64,000 nt of DNA from an uncultured Hyphomonadaceae bacterium (GCA_913058335.1 CAJXPX010000001.1:1-64000); one strand, 5' to 3'; numbered from the stretch's first letter, positions 1 through 8,443 are shown. Translations and numbers: made by a program. The notes: generated from the letters alone by a model not told the origin.

Positions 1-62
1 TATCCGCTATCCGCTATCCGCTATCCGCTATCCGCTATCCGCTATCCGCTATCCGCTATCCG
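1..62. repeat. Heptanucleotide tandem repeat TATCCGC
   Basis: Eight perfect copies of TATCCGC plus six bases of a ninth run from the first base of the window, so the array probably extends further left. A 7-base unit is not a multiple of three, so all plus-strand frames read the same seven-residue cycle (Tyr-Pro-Leu-Ser-Ala-Ile-Arg) without a stop, while the minus strand meets TAG in every frame. It could be the end of an upstream reading frame or an intergenic repeat; this cannot be decided from the window. Bases 63-314 hold no gene I can support. Confidence 0.95.
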
Positions 63-314
63 ACAAATAAACGCTTACAGTGTCAATATATTCTTCAACC
101 AGTGACCCATTTGTCCTGAGAGACCAGCCTATTAGACCACCGATTTGTTATGGATGAAGCATCTCTATAACATAGATTTCCTCAATTGTTGAAACTTCAA
201 TAACCTTCGGTTTTATGGGCGCTAATAATGCTATCGTTACACTTTTTTCACTTTTCTATGCGACCCAAGGTGGGTGTGGGATTGATAATAAGAAGAAGCC
301 CATAGGACCACATA

Positions 315-734
315 GTGCTATATCAATTAATTTATACCAGTTACGCAACAGAAACGTTGACGCCCCCTGTTTTGAACGAGATAGCTGAATCATCACGTGT
401 ATATAATCGCGATAACGGGATAACAGGTGTTATGCTTTATCATGACGGTTCGATTTTGCAGGTATTAGAGGGTAAAAAAGAAGCCGTTGAAGCTCTCTTC
501 ACCAAAATTGAAAATGACAATCGTCATATCCAAATTATGGTTCTAATGAAACGAGTCTCTGAAAGTCGTGAGTTTAAAGGCTGGCGCGTGGGCTTAAAAC
601 ATGTCGAAGGCAATGAAGAAGATTCGCCTCTATTCAAACTTACACATAATACGCTTAGACGGGTTATTCCTGCGAACAGCAGCGCTGAGCTTCAGACGAT
701 CAGTCGAACCTACGCTCGGGTAAACGGATTATAA
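315..734 (+). CDS. BLUF-domain blue-light photoreceptor (FAD-binding)
   Basis: A single BLUF domain of 139 residues fills the protein. BLUF proteins bind FAD and change hydrogen bonding around it in blue light. The family's key residues are visible: Tyr7 in LIYTS, Asn31 in YNRDNGITG, Gln49 in ILQVLEG, and a later Arg-Glu-Phe-x-x-Trp segment (about residue 90). No output domain (GGDEF, EAL, cyclase) is attached, so it is a short BLUF that must signal through a partner, as PixD-type proteins do. The start is GTG; an AGGA sits seven bases upstream. The gene stands alone and the neighbouring esterase points toward it, so the context gives no partner. Family is sure; physiological output is unknown. 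Confidence 0.9.
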   Translation: MLYQLIYTSYATETLTPPVLNEIAESSRVYNRDNGITGVMLYHDGSILQVLEGKKEAVEALFTKIENDNRHIQIMVLMKRVSESREFKGWRVGLKHVEGNEEDSPLFKLTHNTLRRVIPANSSAELQTISRTYARVNGL

Positions 735-750
735 GGAAGTTTGACTAGCT

Positions 751-1620
751 CTAACGACAATATCCGTTGTCCCCTTTGGAGGGAAGTGTCGACACGAACT
801 CCAGAATATCGGCTTTAAGTGTGGAATCACCGTCAAAGAGACCGGATATATATTTGACCATATCTGTATGGTTATCCCCTTCATATATTTTGACGGTTGC
901 CACACCGCCTTTCTCTAAAATCTTAGCTCCTAAATCTTCGGAGTTTCTCGGATGAACCGTCTCATCTTCAGACCCGTGCGCCAAGAAGAGAGGCGGCCTC
1001 GGTCCAGTTAAATTATTGATAGGCGCGTCAGTTCCGGTAAAACGGTCTGGGAAAATACTTATATAAGGTTCCTCTTTCAGTAAAACAGCTCCTGTTGGGC
1101 CAGCTAGGCTAACGAGTCCCGAGATATCAGCACACAAATTTCCCCCTACCGCTTCTAGGTATTCCGGAGCCAAACCGATCATAAGCATGTTATAAGCCCC
1201 GGCTGAATGGCCCATCAGGACGATATCGCGATCTGGAAATCGTTTCACGGTGTAATAGACTGCTTTGGCACTATCTTCTATCATCTTAGGGTAAATGACT
1301 TCGGGATAGAGACGGTAGTTCGGGACAACAACGTCAAAGCCTTCGGACGTGAATCCTTCGGCTAAAAATTTATAGAGGTTTTTATCACCATGATCCCAAC
1401 TTCCCCCGTGAATAAAAACCAAGACGGGGCTATCTGCACGGGGTTTCTCAGACCGATAAATATCCAGTGTCTGACGCTCTAACGGGCCATAGGAAATATC
1501 CTTTGTTTTTTCGAAACTTCCTGACGGCGTTAGTCCGTTTAGAATTTTAACAGGCGCACAAGAAACTGCACCTAGCAGCACTGCTAACGCGCTTGCCATG
1601 ATTCCTGTCTTAAACTTCAT
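751..1620 (-). CDS. Alpha/beta-hydrolase (BD-FAE-like esterase), probable lipoprotein
   Basis: A 289-residue alpha/beta-hydrolase of the esterase/lipase (BD-FAE) type. The oxyanion motif HGGSW lies near residue 72, the nucleophile elbow GHSAG near residue 138, the likely acid in HGSEDE and the likely catalytic His in GDNHTD near the C terminus. The N terminus has a hydrophobic segment ending at Cys (GAVSC about residue 21), a plausible although imperfect lipobox, so the enzyme probably acts in the envelope. The substrate cannot be read from sequence. It resembles the hydrolase at 59425-60387 in fold and motifs. It is transcribed convergently to the BLUF gene, with 16 bases between the stops. 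Confidence 0.85.
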   Translation of the reverse strand: MKFKTGIMASALAVLLGAVSCAPVKILNGLTPSGSFEKTKDISYGPLERQTLDIYRSEKPRADSPVLVFIHGGSWDHGDKNLYKFLAEGFTSEGFDVVVPNYRLYPEVIYPKMIEDSAKAVYYTVKRFPDRDIVLMGHSAGAYNMLMIGLAPEYLEAVGGNLCADISGLVSLAGPTGAVLLKEEPYISIFPDRFTGTDAPINNLTGPRPPLFLAHGSEDETVHPRNSEDLGAKILEKGGVATVKIYEGDNHTDMVKYISGLFDGDSTLKADILEFVSTLPSKGDNGYCR

Positions 1621-1769
1621 CCTTAGCTCCTATAAGTCATTTTAGGTTTGGACAGCAATTCACCCCCCCGTCAAGCTACACTTTAAAAGCTCGCAATCTG
1701 GTTACGAATTGAGAGCTATAAAAGTTGCTAAAAGAAATGAAGTTTTGAAAACCGTTTAGGTCGTAACAG

Positions 1770-1800
1770 AAAGGCCGCATCCCAGAGGTGTGCGGCCTTT
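1770..1800. terminator. Ten-base-pair hairpin in a 358-base gap, possible terminator
   Basis: AAAGGCCGCA and TGCGGCCTTT form a perfect 10-bp stem with an 11-base loop. The gap 1621-1978 holds no gene. The hairpin lies about 180 bases downstream of the cyclotransferase-like gene (minus strand) and about 150 bases upstream of the esterase start. T-runs are short on both strands (three to four), so a terminator is only one possibility; it could also belong to a small RNA. Confidence 0.45.
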
Positions 1801-1978
1801 CGTACTAACCGTGGGAACGGTATGGGGCTGGGTTTTCAACTCGCTAATAGTTTAAGCATACAAATTCAGGGTGAAGTTGGAAATTGAAAACCCCTTTAGA
1901 AATAATAGCTTACCCTTCGCAAACTGGCCTTACAATTTTGTTAACACCTGACCTTAAAATTTTATGAATCTGCACATT

Positions 1979-2323
1979 TCACACAGGCTTTAAAGAGTCG
2001 ACATAAAGCCAGGCCACCCGACCTGACTCAAGAATCACGCTCTCGCGGACATAATCTGAAACCTCGTATTTATCCGCTCGCATTAGCTCCGCATCGCTGA
2101 TTTTAAAAACTTTACCTTCAACTCGATCGGTAACATTATTTGTCCGTAGAACAATCGGATGAAACCGTTCGCCGCTGCTCTTCAAAACATCTGGGTCAGT
2201 AATTTCTATCATTGTGCGTGAGAACCCCACAAGAGCATCCGCTTCCCCATCAAGCAATCGACCAAATGTGTCTTTTTGAACTTGAGAAAATTGAAGCGTG
2301 CCATAGGAAAATAAAAGCGGCAT
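1979..2323 (-). CDS. Gamma-glutamylcyclotransferase-like (AIG2/GGCT fold) protein
   Basis: A 114-residue protein with the GGCT/AIG2 fold signature: FSYGTL at residues 5-10, which in the family forms the substrate-binding loop, and a Glu in DKYEVSDYVRE around residue 85, the place of the catalytic acid. Members convert gamma-glutamyl amino acids or gamma-glutamylamines to 5-oxoproline; the exact substrate here is not known. The size is typical of the short bacterial AIG2-like proteins. It follows the lipoprotein genes on the same strand after 57 bases, but nothing ties their functions together. Confidence 0.82.
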   Translation of the reverse strand: MPLLFSYGTLQFSQVQKDTFGRLLDGEADALVGFSRTMIEITDPDVLKSSGERFHPIVLRTNNVTDRVEGKVFKISDAELMRADKYEVSDYVRESVILESGRVAWLYVDSLKPV

Positions 2324-2380
2324 ATACGGCTCTCAGTAAATCTTCTGACATCTCAGAATATAAGCAAACGAAAAGTTCGT

Positions 2381-2944
2381 TTATTGTATAGTTTCTTCCG
2401 CTTCCATTGAGATTGTTTTCCCATCCCCGGAAAGAGAGCCGTTCTGTTTCAAGGACTTTTGAATATCGGCCTCCAAAACATCCCCGACCAGAACCCGGGC
2501 AGAGTAACTGCGCAGCAATTCTCGTCCCTCAGGCAATTTGGCGGTCGCAAAAACATTCAAATAGTATATTCCGCTTGTTTCAGACGTCACATCAAGTTCC
2601 CATTCATGCATATCATTGCCTGAAAGAGGGAATGTTGTCTCCGCGGTTTCAGTGACGAGTCTCAGTCCCTCATCTGGTTGGGCCGTCAGAACCAGCGTGC
2701 CTGCTTCATAACTATCCGTCACTTTCACCGTCACAACGCCGTATTGCCCGGGCTGTAAATCTTTGGGCCCTGTATGAGTCAAGGTTATGGCTGCGCCTGG
2801 CTTAATCGTTTTATTCATAGCGGTGTCCGATGGCATCGCCTTGCTCGTGTGCTCAGACGAGACGCACCCCAATAGGAGCGTGCCGCATCCAAATAAAGCG
2901 AAAGCCAGAAGCGCTTTTGAAAATCTAAGAATTATCATTCCCAA
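2381..2944 (-). CDS. Hypothetical lipoprotein downstream of metalloprotease-like gene
   Basis: A 187-residue protein with a lipoprotein signal peptide: a hydrophobic stretch ending in LLLGC near residue 27. The mature part looks like a beta-sandwich (alternating hydrophobic strands, a Pro-Gly-Gln-Tyr-Gly turn near residue 66), but I do not recognise a family. The start lies 13 bases after the stop of the preceding metalloprotease-like gene on the same strand, so the two are probably co-transcribed and may act together in the envelope, for instance as protease and accessory or inhibitor. That role is inference only. Confidence 0.75.
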   Translation of the reverse strand: MGMIILRFSKALLAFALFGCGTLLLGCVSSEHTSKAMPSDTAMNKTIKPGAAITLTHTGPKDLQPGQYGVVTVKVTDSYEAGTLVLTAQPDEGLRLVTETAETTFPLSGNDMHEWELDVTSETSGIYYLNVFATAKLPEGRELLRSYSARVLVGDVLEADIQKSLKQNGSLSGDGKTISMEAEETIQ

Positions 2945-2957
2945 AATCCTGCTCTAA

Positions 2958-4622
2958 TTATTGAACCGTGAAATCATAACAACTGTCCTGTCCCGGCTCG
3001 CTTAGATTCTCGAAGTCATAGGCAGAGATAAAATAATCTCGGCTTTCTAGGGAGAGTGTCACTGTTTCGACATTTACGTCGCCGCTCGCGCTGCCGGAAA
3101 AGAAAGTATCACTTTCGTCAAAGACTCTGAAATCAGGGTCCGTTGTCGCGGCGCCCGAAACACGCGACATCTCAAGGGTATAGCTTCCGGCAGTCGGAAC
3201 ATTCAGTAATAAGAAGTCACGGTTATTGAGCTTATTAACAGTCTTCGCATCGTTAACAGAACAAATTCGCGCGGCAACACCGTCTGTCGTGACAAGTTTA
3301 TAAACAGGTAGAGAAGTCGGTATGCCGCCGTCATTTGTCTCTCCTACGCCCAACGGTCCCGTACCATTAATCCTCTGCCCAGACTTTAAAGCTGCTATAC
3401 CAGCCGCTGGAACATTTTGCTGCTCAAGCGAATCGAGCCAGGAAAATATCGTTGTCGTCGGTATGGCGGCCACATAGGCCGGGTCTGTAAAAGCCTCATA
3501 TATTGGCGTCAGGCCAAGTGAAACTGTGTCGGATCCATCATCGACGCTGTCCCAAATATCATAAATTATAGACTGGACTGAAAATTCGCTAAACCAGCCG
3601 GGATTACTCACATTATTGTTTTCTATATCAATTTGAAAACCGCGTTCTTGCCGAGCCGTACTGCTATCACGGTAAAATTGGTCCTCTAAAATGATCGCAG
3701 ACATAGCGTTGCCCCACCCTTCGCCCATGGCGACACGTGGGTCTAAACGATCTCCACCGCCATGGGATCCTCCAATTGAATCGGATCGCGATATTTGGTC
3801 TTCGAAATAATGCGCCGCTTCATGAACGATGACGTGGGAGTCATATTCGTCAGTATCGTTATTCTCGTCTCCGAGAATAGACAAAGTTGGAACTCCGCCG
3901 ATCCGCGTGTAGTTTGACGTCCCGATTTCCCCAATTGAAATATCTCCGCCAGAGGCACGGTTATTCACGCTCCAATATACATTGAGCATGGGGAAATCTA
4001 TGTCAGGGTCGACATCCTGATATGTCGTCACAAACTCATAAAGATTATCAAGAATCGCGAAAGGCGCCGCCGCCCGTGCCGAAGTATAGGACGTTCCGCC
4101 CCAACCGGAAGCTGCGTTCAAATCGCGGCTAGAATCGGCCGTACCCGAAGAAACAAGAGATCCCTTTAAAGTGTAAAGCGCGTTGCCGGATGTATTATCG
4201 ACAACACTTATGTCGTATTCAGAACCAGTCGTACTCAGAAGTTGCGCTTTAGTGCTTACTCGTACGTCTGTATCGGCATCAATATCGGCAAAGGAATAGC
4301 TCCCATCGTCCCCCGTGACGGAGCTTGCAATTACCGAATCAGAAGCATCAAGTAATTCAATGATAGCGCCTCTCACCGGCTCCTGCCTTGTGGAGCTGTA
4401 ATCCAGCCCGTTGGTGGACGTGTTAAATGGCACCCGGTCATAGGTAATCGTACCCGAAATTGTGACCGAAGACGCAGGAGGTGGAGGTGGAGGTGGAGGT
4501 GGAGGTGGAACGACAGTCGAGCCTCCATCGCCTCCGCCGCAAGCGACTAAGCTAGAGCTCATTACAAGGGCCATGGCACTTGCAGCCAAAAGCTTCCCCG
4601 AAATCCGTGTCCATTTATCCAT
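2958..4622 (-). CDS. Putative lipoprotein zinc metalloprotease (HEAAH), proline-rich linker
   Basis: A 554-residue exported protein. The signal peptide ends at a lipobox-like VACGGG near residue 28 and is followed by a run of about eleven prolines, encoded by GGTGGA repeats at 4480-4508. A carboxypeptidase-regulatory-like beta domain (about residues 50-125) comes next. HEAAH at about residue 265 followed by GEGWGNA about 35 residues later fits a zincin active site with a third, downstream ligand. The C terminus resembles a pre-peptidase (PPC-like) beta domain with a single late Cys. I do not recognise a named peptidase family. With the following lipoprotein gene it forms a two-gene unit. Confidence 0.72.
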   Translation of the reverse strand: MDKWTRISGKLLAASAMALVMSSSLVACGGGDGGSTVVPPPPPPPPPPPASSVTISGTITYDRVPFNTSTNGLDYSSTRQEPVRGAIIELLDASDSVIASSVTGDDGSYSFADIDADTDVRVSTKAQLLSTTGSEYDISVVDNTSGNALYTLKGSLVSSGTADSSRDLNAASGWGGTSYTSARAAAPFAILDNLYEFVTTYQDVDPDIDFPMLNVYWSVNNRASGGDISIGEIGTSNYTRIGGVPTLSILGDENNDTDEYDSHVIVHEAAHYFEDQISRSDSIGGSHGGGDRLDPRVAMGEGWGNAMSAIILEDQFYRDSSTARQERGFQIDIENNNVSNPGWFSEFSVQSIIYDIWDSVDDGSDTVSLGLTPIYEAFTDPAYVAAIPTTTIFSWLDSLEQQNVPAAGIAALKSGQRINGTGPLGVGETNDGGIPTSLPVYKLVTTDGVAARICSVNDAKTVNKLNNRDFLLLNVPTAGSYTLEMSRVSGAATTDPDFRVFDESDTFFSGSASGDVNVETVTLSLESRDYFISAYDFENLSEPGQDSCYDFTVQ

Positions 4623-4795
4623 AAGTCAATCTCGCTTTCGTCGCTTATCACTTTCCTAATCTGAATAATGTCTGAATACGACTACATATATCGAGACAGA
4701 GCAACTTCTTTGAGGAAAACTAGAAACAAGCTTTTACACGACCTTAGCCTCTCTACTCAGGTCATCTATATTTCAAAGCGGGATTACGAGCTGTA

Positions 4796-4825
4796 TTGAC
4801 ATCTCCCCCCAAACCATTGCATAGG
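4796..4825 (+). promoter_or_regulatory. Candidate sigma-70-type promoter of serC-serA
   Basis: TTGACA at 4796-4801 is a perfect -35 box. An 18-base spacer leads to CATAGG (4820-4825), a weak -10 (3 of 6). A transcript would start around 4831-4833, just before the first leader hairpin. The gap 4623-4795 holds nothing else recognisable. Confidence 0.5.
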
Positions 4826-4832
4826 ACGCGTG

Positions 4833-4899
4833 GGCCACGTTCCCCCACTGGAACGCACTTTGACGTCTGTACAAAAACTCAGACGATGGAGACAGTCTT
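4833..4899 (+). ncRNA. Two-hairpin leader of serC, candidate serC RNA motif
   Basis: Two consecutive perfect 6-bp hairpins lie between the candidate promoter and the serC start. The first is CGTTCC (4838-4843) with GGAACG (4850-4855) and a CCCACT loop. The second is CGTCTG (4864-4869) with CAGACG (4880-4885) and a 10-base loop. GGAGAC at 4888-4893 is the ribosome-binding site, immediately after the second stem. An RNA motif upstream of alphaproteobacterial serC is established in RNA family collections; membership here is inferred from position and architecture, not from a covariance search. Confidence 0.5.
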
Positions 4900-6063
4900 A
4901 TGGCAATCGCCACCGAACCGGCTAAGAAGCCGGCAAAAAAACCTGTATGCCCGCATTTTTCAAGCGGCCCGACAGCAAAACGTCCCGGTTGGGACATTTC
5001 CAATTTAAATCTAGACGTTCTGGGTCGATCCCATCGTTCCGCGCTTGGCAAGGAACGCCTTAAGCTTGCGATAGACCTTACACGTGAGGTTCTAGAAGTC
5101 CCGAATGATTATCGCATTGGGATCGTCCCGGCTTCCGACACGGGCGCCGTTGAAATGGCCATGTGGTCCCTGCTTGGCCCCCGGGGCGTCGATGTCGCCG
5201 CTTGGGAAAGTTTTGGCGCCGGCTGGATTACAGATGCCCAGAAACAGCTCCCTTTAGATGACCTAACTATCCTCAAAGGCGATTACGGTCACCTTCCGGA
5301 TTTTTCAAATTATGATGGCACTCGGGACTTGGTTTTCACCTGGAACGGAACCACATCCGGTGTCAAAATTCCAAATGCGGATTTTATTCCGGCAGATCGC
5401 GAAGGCCTGACAATTTGTGACGCAACATCTGCCGCGTTTGCTCAACCGTTAGATTGGGAAAAACTCGACGTCGTTACTTTTTCCTGGCAAAAAGTTATGG
5501 GCAGCGAAGCCGGGCACGGCATGCTCATTCTGTCCCCGCGCGCCGTAGAGCGTCTCGAAAGCTATAATCCGCCTTGGCCATTACCAAAACTTTTCCGAAT
5601 GAAAAAAGGCGACAAAATTAACGAAGGCATTTTTGAAGGCGCAACGATTAACACGCCGTCTATGCTTGCTGTCGAAGATTATATCGATTCACTGAGCTGG
5701 GCCAAATCAATTGGCGGTCTATCTACTTTGTTGCAGCGCGCAGATAAGAACGCACAGGTTATTTGGGACTGGGTCGAAAAAAAGCCTTGGATTAAAAACT
5801 TAGCCGTCAATAAAAACGAATGGTCAAATACGGGCGTCTGTCTTGTATTCGATGACAACCGTATCAAAGATAATGCATCTTTTTCAAAGGCTTTTGTCAA
5901 TCTCCTCGCGCAAGAGAATGTTGCTCTGGATTTTGGAAGCTATCGCGACGCACCCGCCGGTTTGCGGATTTGGTGTGGCTCCGCTGTTGAACAATCTAAT
6001 CTCGAAGCGCTTACCCCGTGGTTGGACTGGGCCTTTGACACCCTTATTAAAAAGGAAGGCTAA
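4900..6063 (+). CDS. serC: Phosphoserine aminotransferase
   Basis: PLP-dependent aminotransferase converting 3-phosphohydroxypyruvate and glutamate to 3-phosphoserine, the second step of serine synthesis. At 387 residues it matches the alphaproteobacterial/archaeal-type SerC, which begins with a short Lys/Ala-rich tail and then the PHFSSGP segment near residue 20. The PLP lysine lies in FSWQKVMG near residue 197, and the GGxTINTPS-like stretch (EGATINTPS, about residue 250) follows. The ATG at 4900 has GGAGAC upstream; an out-of-frame ATG at 4886 is ignored. serA follows after three bases, so the two are co-transcribed and probably translationally coupled. Confidence 0.95.
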   Translation: MAIATEPAKKPAKKPVCPHFSSGPTAKRPGWDISNLNLDVLGRSHRSALGKERLKLAIDLTREVLEVPNDYRIGIVPASDTGAVEMAMWSLLGPRGVDVAAWESFGAGWITDAQKQLPLDDLTILKGDYGHLPDFSNYDGTRDLVFTWNGTTSGVKIPNADFIPADREGLTICDATSAAFAQPLDWEKLDVVTFSWQKVMGSEAGHGMLILSPRAVERLESYNPPWPLPKLFRMKKGDKINEGIFEGATINTPSMLAVEDYIDSLSWAKSIGGLSTLLQRADKNAQVIWDWVEKKPWIKNLAVNKNEWSNTGVCLVFDDNRIKDNASFSKAFVNLLAQENVALDFGSYRDAPAGLRIWCGSAVEQSNLEALTPWLDWAFDTLIKKEG

Positions 6064-6066
6064 GCC

Positions 6067-7641
6067 ATGCCTAAAGTATTAATCTCGGACAAAATGTCCT
6101 CTGCCGCCACTCAGGTTTTCAAAAACCGGGGAGTCGATGTGGATGTCATTACCGGACTATCCAAAGAAGAACTTATCGACATTATTGCTGACTATGACGG
6201 TCTTGCCGTTCGCTCGACGACACGGCCTGATGCAGAAATCATCAAAGCCGCCAAAAGCTTGAAGGTCATTGGACGCGCTGGAATCGGGGTCGATAATGTC
6301 GACATCAAAGCCGCCACTGATCAAGGCGTCGTAGTTATGAATACGCCTTTCGGAAATGCCGTAACCACCGCTGAACACGCTATTGCTATGCTCTTTTCTG
6401 CCGCCCGTCAGATACCGGCAGCTTCCGGCCGGACGCAAAACGGCGAGTGGCCTAAAAGTGACTTTAAAGGTGTGGAACTCTTTAACAAAACGCTCGGCAT
6501 TATTGGGTGTGGCAATATCGGGGCCCTAGTCGCTGAAAGAGCACTTGGCCTTAAGATGAAAGTTATTGCTTTTGATCCTTACCTGACAGCTGAGCGAGCC
6601 GTAAAGCTTGGGGTTGAAAAAGTGGAACTCGATGCGCTTTTCCAGCGCGCCGACGCTATTACATTACATACGCCGCTGGTCGATAGCACGAAAGGCATTG
6701 TTTCCCGCGAACGCCTTGGCATGACTAAAAAAGGCGTCATTATTGTTAACTGTGCCCGAGGGGGTCTGGTCGATGAAGAGGCATTGAAAGACGCGCTTGA
6801 CGCTGGTCATGTCCGCGCGGCAGCACTTGATGTTTTTGCCGTTGAGCCTGCGAAAGAGCATCCTTTATTTGGCACGCCAAACTTTATTGCGACTCCGCAC
6901 CTCGGAGCTTCAACCTTAGAAGCACAAGAAAATGTGGCTGTACAAGTCGCAGAGCAAATGGCGGACTATCTTTTGACAGGAGCGGTAAGTAATGCGCTTA
7001 ACACACCTTCCATAACAGCCGAAGAAGCTCCTCGCCTCAAACCCTTTGTTGATCTAGCGGACAAACTTGGCGCCATGACAGGTCAACTCCTGCATGCTCC
7101 CATTAAATCTGTGGAGTTCACTTATAAAGGGGCCGTGACGCAGCTTAATACCAATCCAGTAACAGCCGCCGCCCTCGCCGGACTTCTCAAAGCCGCTATG
7201 CCGGATGTGAATATGGTCTCCGCGCCGGTTCTTGCAAAGGAACGCGGCATTGAGGTCAAAGAGTCCTATGTCGATGAAGCGGAACGGGCCGAATCACTCA
7301 TACGGCTGACTGTGACAACAACAGAACGCAAATATGTCGTAGTCGGCACGATTTATCGTGGCGAACCTCGTATCGTCCGACTCTTTGGGGTTCCAATGGA
7401 CGCGCCGTTCTCGCCGAACATGGTCTATGTCCGAAATGAGGATAAACCCGGCTTTATTGGCCGCTTGGGCGCCGTTCTCGGAGATAATAAAGTCAATATC
7501 GCCACATTTTCTCTGGGCCGGATGAAAAAAGGGGATGAAGCAGTGTGTCTTGTCAGTGTTGATGAGCCGATATCTGATTCTGTCGCGCAAGAGATCAAAT
7601 CCCTGGACGCGGTCAAAATTGTCGATGTTGTCTCTTTATAA
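6067..7641 (+). CDS. serA: D-3-phosphoglycerate dehydrogenase
   Basis: Catalyses the first, committed step of serine synthesis: oxidation of 3-phosphoglycerate by NAD+. The 524-residue form carries the full domain set: substrate domain, NAD-binding Rossmann domain with GIIGCGNIGALVAERA (about residues 143-158), the catalytic His in ATPHLGAS near residue 278, an intervening domain and a C-terminal ACT domain beginning about residue 450 (YVRNEDKPGFIGRLG), the usual place of serine binding. It lies directly after serC; a strong terminator follows. Confidence 0.96.
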   Translation: MPKVLISDKMSSAATQVFKNRGVDVDVITGLSKEELIDIIADYDGLAVRSTTRPDAEIIKAAKSLKVIGRAGIGVDNVDIKAATDQGVVVMNTPFGNAVTTAEHAIAMLFSAARQIPAASGRTQNGEWPKSDFKGVELFNKTLGIIGCGNIGALVAERALGLKMKVIAFDPYLTAERAVKLGVEKVELDALFQRADAITLHTPLVDSTKGIVSRERLGMTKKGVIIVNCARGGLVDEEALKDALDAGHVRAAALDVFAVEPAKEHPLFGTPNFIATPHLGASTLEAQENVAVQVAEQMADYLLTGAVSNALNTPSITAEEAPRLKPFVDLADKLGAMTGQLLHAPIKSVEFTYKGAVTQLNTNPVTAAALAGLLKAAMPDVNMVSAPVLAKERGIEVKESYVDEAERAESLIRLTVTTTERKYVVVGTIYRGEPRIVRLFGVPMDAPFSPNMVYVRNEDKPGFIGRLGAVLGDNKVNIATFSLGRMKKGDEAVCLVSVDEPISDSVAQEIKSLDAVKIVDVVSL

Positions 7642-7668
7642 TTCTTTCATTCGCAGCTAAGATATCAG

Positions 7669-7696
7669 GCGGGGCTTAAGGCCCCGCTTTTTATTT
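7669..7696 (+). terminator. Rho-independent terminator of serC-serA
   Basis: GCGGGGC (7669-7675) pairs with GCCCCGC (7681-7687) across a TTAAG loop, followed directly by TTTTTATTT. It lies 28 bases after the serA stop. Confidence 0.92.
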
Positions 7697-7727
7697 GACC
7701 TAATAACTTCCACATCAAGGCTGTTAA

Positions 7728-8327
7728 ATGTTACTTTTTCTTCGCATTGTCTCGACAGTGGTTTTTATTCTCTCCCTCTCTTTCGTAAATTCAACGGCAA
7801 AGGCGCAAGTCGCAGAACTGCGCGTTGGCGCAAACATTCACGACATTGAAATCCTCGGACTAGGCTCCAATAAAGAAAAAGAGAACAGCCTCGCTATTAA
7901 TGCTGAGGTAGTTTTTGAAGAACCCGAATTCCTTAAATGGGCGCTTAGCCCGCAACCTTATGTCGGGGGGACTTACAACCTCGAAGGCAACACCTCTTAT
8001 GGCGGCGGGGGCCTCTTATGGCGTCAAGGGTTTGGGGAAAGGTTTTATGGCGATTTCTCTTTCGGTTTAGTCATTCACAATGGAAATCTGGAATTTGATC
8101 GCCCGACAACTCCGGCTGAGTCTGCCATTTTCCAAGAACAAACCGCTCAGAACATTGAATTTGGGTCACGAATTCTGTTCCGCCAACAAATTGCTCTTGG
8201 CTACCGCTTTAATGAAACGTATTCGACAGAGTTTTTCATCGAACATCTTAGCCACGGGAAGATCCTCTCCTCCAGGAGTAATGAAGGTTTGGACGTTATC
8301 GGCGGTCGAATAGCGAAACGCTTCTAA
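7728..8327 (+). CDS. PagL-like lipid A 3-O-deacylase / acyloxyacyl hydrolase family
   Basis: A 199-residue outer-membrane beta-barrel candidate. A signal peptide ends around TAKAQ (residues 23-27); the rest alternates like an eight-strand barrel and ends in an aromatic residue (RF). The segment STEFFIEHLSHGKI near residue 168 matches the PagL active-site region, where a His and a Ser two residues later are catalytic; both are present (HLS), although the following Asn of many members is His here. PagL removes the 3-O acyl chain of lipid A in the outer membrane. It is monocistronic, between the serA terminator and the purA leader. Family is likely; activity is not proven. Confidence 0.78.
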   Translation: MLLFLRIVSTVVFILSLSFVNSTAKAQVAELRVGANIHDIEILGLGSNKEKENSLAINAEVVFEEPEFLKWALSPQPYVGGTYNLEGNTSYGGGGLLWRQGFGERFYGDFSFGLVIHNGNLEFDRPTTPAESAIFQEQTAQNIEFGSRILFRQQIALGYRFNETYSTEFFIEHLSHGKILSSRSNEGLDVIGGRIAKRF

Positions 8328-8398
8328 TCTGGAGATAACTCCCGACGGAGACTCGCTTTAAGATACTTTTTCAGTTACTCACGCGAGGAATAATTGCC

Positions 8399-8430
8399 GG
8401 CGCAGCTATTCAATAGCGGGCGCCTTTTTT
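8399..8430 (+). terminator. Terminator-like hairpin 13 bases before purA
   Basis: GGCGC (8399-8403) and GCGCC (8420-8424) close a stem whose inner part is GCTA/TAGC (8405-8408, 8414-8417), followed by six T (8425-8430). It can end the PagL-like transcript (stop at 8327). Because only 13 bases separate it from the purA start, purA transcripts either pass through it, which would make it an attenuator, or start very close to the ATG. Confidence 0.75.
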
Positions 8431-8443
8431 ATGCGAGTATTAT

